DNA from: JAHBVY01 sp964415255
GTDB taxonomy: Bacteria > Myxococcota_A > Polyangia > Polyangiales > Polyangiaceae
Length of the DNA: 64,000 bases
Reading direction: 5' to 3'
Assembly: GCA_964415255.1 (NCBI GenBank)
Contig: CAYQAC010000003.1
Span: forward strand, 35,337-99,336
Shown: in pieces, positions 27,128 through 34,439 of the stretch
Layout: each line of letters begins with the position of its first letter
Position numbering within the stretch: position 1 is the stretch's first letter
Notes under the pieces: model-generated
What the model was told of the DNA's origin: nothing
What the model saw: the letters and a program-made list of their open reading frames with translations, nothing else
Databases searched by the model: none
Made by a program: the position numbers and the translations under genes

Positions 27128-28597
27128 CTACAGCGCGCTCAGCAGCGCGTGATAGAACCCCACCACGCGTTGGTAGTCCGCTGTGCGGATCCGCTCGTCG
27201 GCGCCGCGGGTGCGCCCCACGTCAGCCGGGCCGAGCAGCAGCGGGCGGAAGCGATACAGGTTCGAGCTCAGCGCTTGGTAGTGGCGCGCGTCCGTGCTGC
27301 CGAGCGCTAGAGACGGCGCGACCACCGCCTCGGGGAACACCGCCTTGATGGTCTCGTGCAGCGTATGGAACGCCTCACTGTCAATCGGTGAGCTCGGCGG
27401 CGCCGGGTAGGCGCCGGGCAGCTCCTCGAGCTTCACGCCAGACTCCTTCAGCACCTCCGCCGCGTGTTCCCGCACCGCCTGGAGGCTGTCCCCCGGGCGC
27501 AGGCGATAAGTGACGGTCACCGAGCCCTTCGGAAGCGTGGCTTCGTCATAGCCGGGTGGAAATGAGGTGCTGGTCACCAGGGTGCGGATCAGCGCGTCGG
27601 CGCCGGGCGTACCCTCGATGCGCCCCTCGAGCATCCCCGAGAAGAGCCACGGGTTCGCCAGCGCGAGCCGCACCGCGAACGGCAGCTCGCTGGCCAAGAA
27701 CTCGAACTGGTGCACCGCCGGCCCGGAGTACACCGCCGGCAGCGGCGCCTCCTTCAGCGCCTCGCTCGCCCGAAGCATCGCCTGCTCACTCTCGCTGCGC
27801 AGGCGATAGCTCGCGAGCCCCTTCTCCCCCACACCCACCAGGGCGATCGGCGCTGGGACCTCCGGCATGAAGCCCTGCACGATGGCCATGCCCTCGGCTA
27901 TGACCGCGTGGAACCGCTCGGCGCGCGCTCCAGCGGCCTTTGCCAGCTCACGCGCCCCCACCTCGCCGCCGCGCAGCTGATCGTGACTCAGCGCGATGAG
28001 CACGGTGCGCCGCGGCCGCTGGCCCGCCGTGAGCAAGCTCTCCACCGCCTCGAGCACGCCGAACGCGAAGGCTTTGTCGTCCAGCGTGCCCCGCCCCCAA
28101 ATCACGCCCTCTTTAACCGCGCCTGAGAACGGCGGCTCCGTCCAGGTGAGCTGGGTGCCGGGCGCCACCGTGGACACGTCCAAGTGCCCCGCGAGCAGCA
28201 CCGGCGGGAGCCCGGGCTCGGCGCCCTCCCACACATAAAGGAGGCTGTGCTCCGCCACGATTTGGCGCTCAAGCGCGGCGTGCGTTTTGGGGTAGCTCCG
28301 CGCCATCAGCGCGAAGAGGGCGCGGAACGCCGCGGCGTCCTCCCGCTTGAGCGGTGAGGTGCGCGTCCCCTGCGCGGAGCGCGAGATCGTCTGTATCCGT
28401 ACGGAATCAGATAGCCGCTTGGCGGCGGCGTCCCAGTCCACCTCCGGCGCCTGCGCCGCGGGGACACTGAGCTGACGATTCGGGAAGCGCCAGCCGCGGT
28501 ACACCACCACCCCCGCGATGATCAGGCACACCAGGAGCGCCGCCTGAAGCGCGTAGAACAGCGCGCGGCGCTTCTTCTTGGGCGCTTCGTCAGTCAT
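27128..28597 (-). CDS. Membrane-anchored M20-family metallopeptidase
   Basis: About 489 aa. ATG 28597 is chosen because it gives MTDEAPKKKRRALFYALQAA followed by a TM anchor (LLVCLIIAGVVVY); longer starts run back into rlmE. M20 di-zinc motifs are LLAGHLDVSTVAPG (H-x-D), WGRGTLDDKAF, an acidic pair in VIAEGMAIVQG, and the C-terminal LGSTDARHYQALS with the metal-binding His. The central dimerisation domain is present. Related enzymes are carboxypeptidase S and aminoacylase-like peptidases that trim extracytoplasmic or cytoplasmic small peptides. Its start overlaps the 3' end of rlmE by 8 bp, so the two are probably co-transcribed and coupled. Confidence 0.88.
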   Translation of the reverse strand: MTDEAPKKKRRALFYALQAALLVCLIIAGVVVYRGWRFPNRQLSVPAAQAPEVDWDAAAKRLSDSVRIQTISRSAQGTRTSPLKREDAAAFRALFALMARSYPKTHAALERQIVAEHSLLYVWEGAEPGLPPVLLAGHLDVSTVAPGTQLTWTEPPFSGAVKEGVIWGRGTLDDKAFAFGVLEAVESLLTAGQRPRRTVLIALSHDQLRGGEVGARELAKAAGARAERFHAVIAEGMAIVQGFMPEVPAPIALVGVGEKGLASYRLRSESEQAMLRASEALKEAPLPAVYSGPAVHQFEFLASELPFAVRLALANPWLFSGMLEGRIEGTPGADALIRTLVTSTSFPPGYDEATLPKGSVTVTYRLRPGDSLQAVREHAAEVLKESGVKLEELPGAYPAPPSSPIDSEAFHTLHETIKAVFPEAVVAPSLALGSTDARHYQALSSNLYRFRPLLLGPADVGRTRGADERIRTADYQRVVGFYHALLSAL

Positions 28598-29372
28598 GTG
28601 AGCCCTTAGGGGCTTCAGCGGCGGGCGGTGCCTGCGAAGTGTCAGGTAAGCTGCCTGCCGGCTTGGGTGCGCCGGGCGCGTCGCTGGGCGTGCCGTCAGG
28701 TGCACTGCCGGACTCAGGGGGCGCCGAGCCGCCCGGCTCGTCAGGGGCCTTGGTGGTGCGCAGCAGGGCCTCCGGCCGTAACCCAACCCCCACCAAAAAA
28801 ACCTCCGTACTGGTGCCGCGGGTCGCCTCCGGACGCACCACCTTCACTTGATTGTAAGTTTGGCTTACTTGGCGCTTAGCGTCCTCAAAATCCTCGCTCA
28901 TGAAGATCTTCGCGACGAAGTTCGAGCCCTCGCGGCTCAGCTGCCGCGCCACCTGGAGCGCGCCCACCGCCAGCTCATAGCTCAAGTAGCGATCGCGCAG
29001 CTTGTCGCCGCTCGTGCGTGGCGCCATGTCGCTCAACACCACGTCGAAGGGCGCCTCGGCGAGCAGCTCCTCGCCCGGCGTCAGCGCGTCCCCCTGAAGG
29101 CGCCGCACCAGCGCGCCGCGGCCCTGCACCGCGGCTGCCTCGATCGGCTGCAAGTCGATCGCCACTACCTGGCCACCTCCCCCCACTACTTCCGCTGCGT
29201 AGCGGCTCCACGAACCCGGCGCCGCGCCGAGATCCAGCACGCGTTGCCCCCGCGCGATCAGCCGCAGCCGCTGCTGGATTTCCTCCAGCTTGTACACGCT
29301 GCGCGCAGGGTACCCGGCGGCCCGCGCCGCCCGCGTGTGGTGATCTTGCCGGTAAGGATTACGACGCGACAT
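28590..29372 (-). CDS. rlmE: 23S rRNA 2'-O-ribose methyltransferase (RlmE/FtsJ) with disordered C-terminal tail
   Basis: SAM-dependent enzyme that methylates the 2'-O of U2552 in the 23S A-loop (family knowledge). ATG 29372 gives MSRRNPYRQDHHTRAARAAG. The SAM site is VLDLGAAPGSWSRYA. The catalytic K-D-K-E set is visible: RSVYKLEEI, VLSDMAPRTSGD, NFVAKIFMSEDF and TSTEVFLVG. Ordinary RlmE ends soon after the last motif; here about 55 extra residues rich in Pro/Gly/Ser/Ala follow (from PDEPGGSAPP to EAPKGSHD). The tail DNA carries a variant of the GTCAG...GCTGAC palindrome (28641-28655). The gene lies upstream of the M20 peptidase with an 8-bp overlap. Confidence 0.92.
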   Translation of the reverse strand: MSRRNPYRQDHHTRAARAAGYPARSVYKLEEIQQRLRLIARGQRVLDLGAAPGSWSRYAAEVVGGGGQVVAIDLQPIEAAAVQGRGALVRRLQGDALTPGEELLAEAPFDVVLSDMAPRTSGDKLRDRYLSYELAVGALQVARQLSREGSNFVAKIFMSEDFEDAKRQVSQTYNQVKVVRPEATRGTSTEVFLVGVGLRPEALLRTTKAPDEPGGSAPPESGSAPDGTPSDAPGAPKPAGSLPDTSQAPPAAEAPKGSHD

Positions 29373-29443
29373 CGGCTCGGCGCACCTTATAGCGCCACGC
29401 GGCGTGTTGCCATGGTCACGCACAAGTGGGGGTGTGGCTCATG

Positions 29444-29545
29444 CGTGCGGTGTGGGGGCTTGGCGAATGGGTGCGGTGTGGAGGCTTGGCCTATGGAGTG
29501 CGAGGGCGTGCGCTGTGGAGGCTTGACCTATGGAGTGCGAGGGCG
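29444..29545 (+). repeat. Degenerate tandem repeat (about 27-37 bp units)
   Basis: Three units built on GTGCG(G/C)TGTGG(G/A)GGCTTG..CCTATGGAGTGCGAGGGC start at ~29444, 29471 and 29508. They sit between rlmE and the lipoprotein at 29559, in the likely promoter region of both divergent genes. Confidence 0.7.
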
Positions 29546-29558
29546 GAGAACCCAAGGC

Positions 29559-30941
29559 ATGCGGGGACATCGCGTTCGGGTTTGGGGGTTGGACAGGGCG
29601 GCGCTCGTGGTCGCGCTGTGTGGCGCACCGTTGGGCGGCTGCGGGGCAGGCGCTGGGAGCGTGGAGGCTCAGGCGCCGACGAGCGTCGGGGCGCCAGAGG
29701 AGCCGCGCGCGGACTTGGTTCCGAGCGGAACCGAAGGAGGTCAGTCAGGGTGCTCATCAGCGTGCAGCGCACAGTTAGCTAAGCTGACGGAATCCCTGGG
29801 GCGCCTGGAGGGCGTGAGCGGGACTGAAGCTGAGCGGTCGCTCGCCGGGGCGGCGGCGGGGCACGCGGTGCTCGCGTTTCGGAGCTGCGGCTTGCGGCAA
29901 CCGGAGCCTCAAGATGGCGCTTGTGAGGGAGCGGGGGGGGTGATCCCCGAGTGGGTGCGGACGGCTCAGTTAGCAAAGCTGATGGACGTGGAGATTGAAG
30001 CGCGCCTCGTGGCGCGTGATGTAAGGTGGCGCGTGGAGGCGCCGAGCGACGACGCGCGGCTGCGAGAGCTGGGTGAGGCGACGCGCGCTCCAGGGCTCGG
30101 CTTGGCGGTGGCGGTGGCGCTGGGTGACACGCCGCTCGTGCTCCGCCGCCTGAGCCCGCTGGTCGCCAGTACGGAGCCACTGGAGGTCTCTGCGGTGCTC
30201 GGCGCCGTCAGCTACCTGAACGATGCCGCGCTCTCAGCAGACGCGGTGTCCTCGCTGCCTGAGAACGTCAAGCAAGCTGACCATAAGCTGGTGTACCAAG
30301 GTCAATGGGCGCTCGGCCTGTGGCGCACTGAGCAGCGTCAACCGGCGTTGCAGCGGGCAGAGGAGCTGCTGAAGACGTGGGGAGGCCTCGGCCCAGAAGA
30401 ACGGCGCGCAGCGCTGGAGAAGCAGGCGCCGCACCCCTTGGTGGACAGGGAGGCTGTGATGGCGTCGATTGGCGCCGCTCAGTACGTGCGCGCCGAGGCC
30501 CAGCGCGAGGAGGCGGAGCGCCTCAAGCCGCCTAGCATGAAGGGCGTGAAGAGCGCCGCCGACATGAAGGGCTACGTGGAGGGCCCGTTTCACGAGTTTG
30601 CTCAAGGGAAGCAGGCACAGCTGGAGAGCGTGACGGCGGAGTACCGCGCCATCGCTGAGCTAGAGCCGGTGCCGCCCCCGCGCTGGGTGACTGAAGGCGC
30701 CGCGCGCGTCGGCGAGATGTGGCTCAACTTCGCGACTGAGCTCACCACCTTGAAGCCGCCCGCTAGCGCCAAGCTAGACGCCGACTCCCTGAGCAGCCTT
30801 GAGCGCGCCATGCAAGCCTCCGCCGCGCCCCTGCGCGAGCGCGCCAAACGCTCCTTCCAAGTGTGCACCGAATACGGCCAACGCGAACGCGTGGCGGTGG
30901 AGGCAGTGAAGCGGTGTGAAGAGGCGCTGAAGGGGCTGTGA
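29559..30941 (+). CDS. Lipoprotein, function unknown
   Basis: About 460 aa from ATG 29559 (MRGHRVRVWGLDRAALVV); lipobox LGGC follows at ~Cys29. The codons for RVWGLD are a copy of the dispersed G-rich repeat, so a TTG inside that copy (~29590) may be the real start and would give a standard-length signal peptide. A far longer upstream frame back to 28848 is rejected because it runs antisense through rlmE. The mature protein is mostly alpha-helical, Ala/Glu/Arg-rich with Cys only at the ends, and lacks known motifs. Three dispersed palindromes (29774, 29969, 30267) are translated in frame as QLAKLT, QLAKLM and VKQADH. Possibly a helical periplasmic scaffold. Confidence 0.65.
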   Translation: MRGHRVRVWGLDRAALVVALCGAPLGGCGAGAGSVEAQAPTSVGAPEEPRADLVPSGTEGGQSGCSSACSAQLAKLTESLGRLEGVSGTEAERSLAGAAAGHAVLAFRSCGLRQPEPQDGACEGAGGVIPEWVRTAQLAKLMDVEIEARLVARDVRWRVEAPSDDARLRELGEATRAPGLGLAVAVALGDTPLVLRRLSPLVASTEPLEVSAVLGAVSYLNDAALSADAVSSLPENVKQADHKLVYQGQWALGLWRTEQRQPALQRAEELLKTWGGLGPEERRAALEKQAPHPLVDREAVMASIGAAQYVRAEAQREEAERLKPPSMKGVKSAADMKGYVEGPFHEFAQGKQAQLESVTAEYRAIAELEPVPPPRWVTEGAARVGEMWLNFATELTTLKPPASAKLDADSLSSLERAMQASAAPLRERAKRSFQVCTEYGQRERVAVEAVKRCEEALKGL

Positions 30942-31005
30942 GGTGCTCTGTCCACTGCGCGCGGCAGCTTAGTGCGCTGCGCGAACACGCCGCGACCAGC
31001 GGCGT

Positions 31006-31914
31006 TCAGTCATCCTCGTCCTCGTCCTCCTCATTCCCTGAGACAACCTGCCATTGTTCCCAGACAAGCTCTGGGTCAATGTCGGCGTAGCCGCGACTTC
31101 GCTCGAGCTTCTGTGCGTCCCGGTGGCTCACGGCCATGCAGGCCGCCTTGTCCCTGATCGCCTCCACCTGTTGCCGCGTGAGCGCGCCTTCTTGGCGCTC
31201 CAGCGCGGCTAGCACGGTGACGAGCGCCGGGATGAACTGGAAATGAAGCTCAGGCTGTGGCGTGCCTTTGCCCCCAGCAGGGCCGAGGTGCCAGACGCCG
31301 AAGGGGTTGTGACACCAATGCGAGGGCGGGTAGCGATCGTCCGGCCAACGCTCAAGGGGACGTTTAGGCGTCTCTTCATCGGGGGTGAACGTTTGCCCTG
31401 AGAGGAGCAGTGGATCTTCACCTATCTGGTAGGCGTTGAGCGCCGCGAGGAAGGCCCGCCCTTCGTCTTCATCTAGCTCCTCATCAAGCTCAATGCACGC
31501 CTCCGGTAGGGAGAAGGCGTGCATCCCACAGGTGGTGACGTGAGTCCCACTGGTGAGCATCATGGTCGTCAGGCCGTGCAGCTCGTAGGGGTCGTCTGAC
31601 GCCAGCACCTCAAGCCAGCGCTTGACCGTCCACCCGAGCTTGGACTGCTCAAGACGAATCGCGAGCGCTCCTTGTGCCTGGAGCAGCTTAACGACTTCGA
31701 GCACCTTCTGACGGCCCTCGAGCAAGTCATCAGTCAGCTCCACCAGGAGCGCGCCGGGGGCCCGATCGATCTCCTCTACCAACTCCGGATCGACCGTCCC
31801 GAAGGAGAACGCCTGGCCGAACGAGCCGTCCAAGGGGTTCTCGATCCACTCACCGTTGAGCTGAGTGTCAGTCAGCCTCTGCTCGCCTGGAACGAAGAGC
31901 GTCAAGCGAGTCAC
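31006..31914 (-). CDS. Uncharacterised acidic protein
   Basis: A 302-aa soluble protein with no signal peptide and no membrane span, ending in an acidic tail (NEEDEDEDD). The N-terminus is MTRLTLFVPGEQRLTDTQLN. A central part (YELHGLTTMMLTSGTHVTTC, then MHAFSLPEACIELDEE) has a Gly-x-His-x-Phe-x-x-Pro pattern that recalls uncharacterised DUF4261-like domains; that resemblance is weak and unverified. A conserved-looking PPSHWCHNPFGVWHLGP stretch follows. The neighbours give no functional hint, although accessory genes start directly downstream of the next gene. Function unknown. Confidence 0.6.
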   Translation of the reverse strand: MTRLTLFVPGEQRLTDTQLNGEWIENPLDGSFGQAFSFGTVDPELVEEIDRAPGALLVELTDDLLEGRQKVLEVVKLLQAQGALAIRLEQSKLGWTVKRWLEVLASDDPYELHGLTTMMLTSGTHVTTCGMHAFSLPEACIELDEELDEDEGRAFLAALNAYQIGEDPLLLSGQTFTPDEETPKRPLERWPDDRYPPSHWCHNPFGVWHLGPAGGKGTPQPELHFQFIPALVTVLAALERQEGALTRQQVEAIRDKAACMAVSHRDAQKLERSRGYADIDPELVWEQWQVVSGNEEDEDEDD

Positions 31915-32022
31915 CGACGGATGGTCAGACGTTCGGCCAGGCTCTTATCACGGCTCGATGTGAGGGTCGATCGGGCAGCAAGATGTGGCGGCGCCTTGAA
32001 GCCCGCCCACACTCAGGCCGCG

Positions 32023-32169
32023 TGAACCTTCACCCGGAGCTTGAGGCCCGCCTCCCGGACCTGATCTTGGAGAGCTAGCCTGACGAACTGCGCCTCGTGG
32101 TGCCCCAGCGCGGCAGCGAACGCGGCCGCGCGGCGCAGGCTGACGACGCGCCTCCTAGGTGACCGGCGC
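32023..32169 (-). pseudogene. Possible 3' remnant of an unrecognised gene
   Basis: A minus-strand frame reads LRRAAAFAAALGHHEAQFVR and then LALQDQVREAGLKLRVKVHAA before a stop at ~32023. It looks protein-like (amphipathic helix), but the frame is closed by TGA just upstream and has no start codon. The duplicated 19-mer CGACGCGCCTCCTAGGTGA (32144-32162 and 32181-32199, 37 bp apart) lies at its broken end. The rest of the 31915-32240 gap shows no gene. Low confidence. Confidence 0.3.
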
Positions 32170-32240
32170 GGTGGAGCTCACGACGCGCCTCCTAGGTGAG
32201 ATGCTCGAACCTCCTCGCGCAACCCGTGCTACCCTGCGGG

Positions 32241-32330
32241 CGTTCGTGATGGCGGTGGAGTTCGCCGAAACCGCCCCGCTGAGCTAGCTCAGCGAGGCCA
32301 ATGACTCCTACGGCAAGGCGCCGTGGGAGT
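32241..32330 (+). promoter_or_regulatory. Fluoride riboswitch (crcB motif) with terminator-type expression platform
   Basis: Conserved aptamer elements are present in order: GTGATGGCGG (32246-32255), GTTCGCC-like GAGTTCGCC, AACCGCC (32269-32275) pairing with GGCGGT (32251-32256), a variable perfect hairpin (GCTGAGCTAGCTCAGC, 32278-32293), and the signature ATGACTCCTAC (32301-32311). Bases ACTCCTACGG (32304-32313) can instead pair with CCGTGGGAGT (32321-32330) as a 10-bp stem followed by TTTGT. So the 3' aptamer strand can be captured by a terminator-like hairpin. Fluoride binding would free transcription of crcB, which starts at 32372. Confidence 0.9.
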
Positions 32331-32371
32331 TTGTCCATCGAACGCGGCGCCTCTCTAGACAAGGAGAGCAG

Positions 32372-32752
32372 ATGTCGCAGTTCATATGGGTTTGCATCGG
32401 GAGCGCCGCCGGGGGCGGCGCACGCTACCTCCTCACCACCTGGGCCGTGAAGGCGCTCGGAGCCGCCTTCCCCTACGGCACCCTCGCCGTCAACCTGATC
32501 GGCTCCTTCCTGATCGCGCTGGTGATGGTCGCTAGTCAGCAGGTCGCCCTGATCTCCCCAGCGGTGCGCATCACCCTGGCCACGGGCGTGATGGGTGGCT
32601 TCACGACGTACTCCGCCTTCAGCTACGAGACGCTGGGCCAGCTGCAAAGCGGCAGCTGGGGCGCGGCGGGAGTGAACGTGGCGGCGACCGTGTTGGGGTG
32701 TTTGGCGGCGTGTGCAGCGGGGTGGAGTGTGGGTAGGTGGATGTGGGGGTGA
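32372..32752 (+). CDS. crcB: Fluoride ion channel/exporter CrcB (Fluc)
   Basis: A 126-aa membrane protein that exports F- as a dual-topology dimer. Family signatures are GAAAGGGARYLL near the N-terminus, the YGTLAVNLIGSFLIA segment with the pore Asn, and GVMGGFTTYSAFSYET with the Phe/Thr/Ser track. Four hydrophobic segments are visible, as expected for the ~125-aa family. The start ATG has an excellent Shine-Dalgarno sequence (AAGGAG, 32361-32366). A fluoride riboswitch lies in its leader, so expression should rise with intracellular fluoride. Confidence 0.95.
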   Translation: MSQFIWVCIGSAAGGGARYLLTTWAVKALGAAFPYGTLAVNLIGSFLIALVMVASQQVALISPAVRITLATGVMGGFTTYSAFSYETLGQLQSGSWGAAGVNVAATVLGCLAACAAGWSVGRWMWG

Positions 32753-32756
32753 GGGG

Positions 32757-32979
32757 GGATGCTCGCGTTCTCGTTCTGGCATCCCCGATTGCCCGCTCGA
32801 TGCGGTGGACGTGCTGTACGCCAGGCGGCTTCAGTACGCTGACTTGGTGGTGGGGGCTCGCGTGCTGGAGGTGGCGGGGCGATCCTTGCTCGTCGCCTCG
32901 CCGCGGGATCTCATCGAGATGAAGCGGGGGACTGGCAGGGCTCAGGAGGAGTTTGACATCAACGCGCGCGCCCATGGTG
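32757..32979 (+). pseudogene. Remnant of a nucleotidyltransferase-type gene (copy 1, C-terminal part)
   Basis: The plus-strand frame reads LYARRLQYADLVVGARVLEV followed by LLVASPRDLIEMKRGTGRAQ and EEFDINA. This resembles the C-terminal part of small nucleotidyltransferases (VASLEDLIxMKRxxGRxxDxxDIxAL pattern) that often partner HEPN or other small proteins. The N-terminal catalytic half (GS...DxD) is absent and the frame degenerates after ~32979. A second, shorter fragment with the same IEMKRG-GRA-DEVDINAL signature lies at 33905-34006. Confidence 0.55.
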
Positions 32980-33158
32980 ATGGCTGGACACCGCCGAGGC
33001 AGCCAGACGGTAGGCCTGCGCAGGTCTCCACGGCGCCGTCCACGCTGGGCAGCGCCAGCTCAGACTGCTGGCTTGGTGAGTCTGGGTAGAGTACGTTTCA
33101 GCTCGGCTGGGTGGCGAGCACCTGGCGGCGTGAGCAGCGACCAGCCCCTATTGATGCC

Positions 33159-33602
33159 ATGAAGTTCTCACCTCAAGACTACATTGATGGCGCTAAGGAA
33201 CGAGTCCAAGCTGCCGATGTAATGAGAAGGGAAGGGCGCTACGTTGAAGCGCTCTACCTGGCGGGTGTCGCCGTTGAGTGTGTCCTCCGTGCGTATACTA
33301 AGGATGACAGCGGTGAGTTTGACGGCCGTCATGACCTGTTGAAGTTGTCAAAGGCGGCCACCCTGGAGCGGTTTGTTGGTGAGAGGCAGCGCCAAAGAAT
33401 CTCAGCAGCGCTGGCGGAGGTCTGGGTGCGCTGGAGAAACAACTACCGATATACGTCACAATCGCGGTTACTCGTTGAGATGAGGCGGCTTCCACAGAGT
33501 CGAGGGATTCAGGGCGATCTCTTAAAGGAGCATGCGCGCATCTCGGTTGAAAGCGCATTTGTCATTGTAAATAAAGGAGGTGTCCAATGGAAGAAGAGGT
33601 GA
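33159..33602 (+). CDS. HEPN-domain-like protein
   Basis: A 147-aa protein from ATG 33159 (MKFSPQDYIDGAKERVQAAD; the earlier frame from 33111 adds little). Mostly alpha-helical: YVEALYLAGVAVECVLRAYT followed by RHDLLKLSKAA is the helix pair typical of HEPN proteins, many of which are RNases or their inactive relatives in toxin-antitoxin and defence systems. The canonical R-x4-6-H catalytic motif is not clearly present, so it may be an inactive or divergent member. It is overlapped by 16 bp by the next ORF, indicating co-translation. Nucleotidyltransferase remnants flank the pair. Base composition is more AT-rich than the surroundings, consistent with transfer. Confidence 0.55.
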   Translation: MKFSPQDYIDGAKERVQAADVMRREGRYVEALYLAGVAVECVLRAYTKDDSGEFDGRHDLLKLSKAATLERFVGERQRQRISAALAEVWVRWRNNYRYTSQSRLLVEMRRLPQSRGIQGDLLKEHARISVESAFVIVNKGGVQWKKR

Positions 33603-33847
33603 GGGCGGCCTTGCTCGCCATGGGATTCACGGATGATGAGATCGAGCTGGAGACGACACAGTCGGGGAATGTTGGTGGCTTTGTGGTCTCGGCGCGCTTT
33701 GCAGAACAGAGTCAGATCGAGCGGCAGGAGACGTTCTGGGCTGAGTTGGAGCAGCATTTAACTCCTGAGAAGCTGCGCCGCATCGTGTCGATCCTCACGA
33801 TGGCGCCCGATGAGGTGGAGGATGACGTGCGTGTCTTGAATGGGTAG
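33587..33847 (+). CDS. Small protein co-translated with HEPN-like gene, BolA-like pattern
   Basis: An 86-aa protein starting 16 bp inside the HEPN-like ORF. It has a very strong Shine-Dalgarno sequence (AAAGGAGGT, ending 6 bases before ATG 33587), so it is deliberately coupled. The segment GGFVVSARFAEQSQIERQETFW recalls the BolA-fold strand-helix signature (VVS-x-x-F-x-x-x-S-x-I-x-R), followed by LTPEKLRRIVSILTM. No catalytic motif. A role as antitoxin or partner of the HEPN-like protein is inference from the coupling; it could equally be a hitch-hiking small protein. Confidence 0.5.
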   Translation: MEEEVRAALLAMGFTDDEIELETTQSGNVGGFVVSARFAEQSQIERQETFWAELEQHLTPEKLRRIVSILTMAPDEVEDDVRVLNG

Positions 33848-33904
33848 GACGGTAGGCGCGCTGGTTGTGATACCGCGCGGCGGGTGATGTCATGGTAGGG
33901 ATGA

Positions 33905-34006
33905 GAGCAAGACTTTGGTCATCGAGATGAAGCGGGGGATAGGCAGGGCTCCGGACGAAGTTGACATCAACGCGTTGGAGAGGCTGATTGATGCGCAAGG
34001 AGGATG
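33905..34006 (+). pseudogene. Remnant of a nucleotidyltransferase-type gene (copy 2)
   Basis: The in-frame tail reads LVIEMKRGIGRAPDEVDINA then LERLIDAQGG before TGA at 34004-34006. It aligns with the fragment at 32900-32979 (IEMKRGTGRAQEEFDINA), and the two DNA stretches (gagatgaagcgggggA-aggcagggct) are clearly homologous. Everything upstream of LVIEMK is missing. The next small ORF begins overlapping this tail. Confidence 0.55.
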
Positions 34007-34275
34007 ACGCGGCGCTGCTAGAGGGCACGGTAGAGTACGCTGAGCGCGAGACTTCGCTGCCTGGATCAACGCGAGAGGGGTCAGCTCCTAGCGAGCTCGC
34101 TCATGGGCCTGTTCGCGGGGTGCAGCACTACCAGAGCACGGAGGAGCTGCTGGCGTTCGCCGCGATTCCTCCGCTTGAGAAGCTGCGTTGGCTCGAGTCG
34201 GTGCGCCGGCTGATGAATCAGCTCCCGCCGGAGACGCAGGCCATTCTGCAGAAGTTTCGGCGGGGAGAGCTTTGA
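33991..34275 (+). CDS. Small helical protein (HYQSTEELLAF type), linked to nucleotidyltransferase cassettes
   Basis: Up to 94 aa from ATG 33991, with the conserved-looking part starting at VQHYQSTEELLAFAAIPP (a GTG at 34120 may be the true start). It continues EKLRWLESVRRLMNQLPP and ends ILQKFRRGEL. I recall similar ~50-90-aa proteins encoded next to small nucleotidyltransferases, but this is memory, not a search. It overlaps the end of a nucleotidyltransferase remnant. Its last ~41 codons plus ~75 bp of downstream sequence are duplicated at 35107-35305. Function unknown; an antitoxin-like role is a guess. Confidence 0.5.
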   Translation: MRKEDDAALLEGTVEYAERETSLPGSTREGSAPSELAHGPVRGVQHYQSTEELLAFAAIPPLEKLRWLESVRRLMNQLPPETQAILQKFRRGEL

Positions 34276-34353
34276 GGGGGGCGCCGTGGGCGCCCCGCGC
34301 TAGCCTGTGGCGGGCTGGGGCGCCGTGCGGGGCTAGCAACCCCCCGATCCTGA
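34153..34353. repeat. ~200-bp direct repeat, copy 1 (gene tail plus hairpin)
   Basis: It covers codons AFAAIPPLEKLRW to the stop of the small ORF, the hairpin at 34278-34296, and on to the sequence CAACCCCCCGATCCTGA. Copy 2 is at 35107-35305 in the same orientation, with roughly 90% identity by eye. Confidence 0.85.
34278..34296 (+). terminator. Hairpin GGGGCGCC-GTG-GGCGCCCC after small ORF
   Basis: A perfect 8-bp stem with a 3-base loop directly follows the stop codon. There is no T-tract, so termination efficiency is uncertain. An identical hairpin is at 35230-35248 in the duplicated copy. Confidence 0.55.
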
Positions 34354-34439
34354 GATTGTAGATCGCCGCCATAGTAGACCTGGTGGGTCACGGCGGGTAC
34401 GCTCGCGTGAGCTGACGAGCTACGTTGGGTTTCAGCAGG

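Noticed and set aside
28848..29558. Long N-terminal extension of the lipoprotein at 29559
   Set aside because: It is antisense to rlmE and has no protein-like features; a later start gives a proper lipobox.
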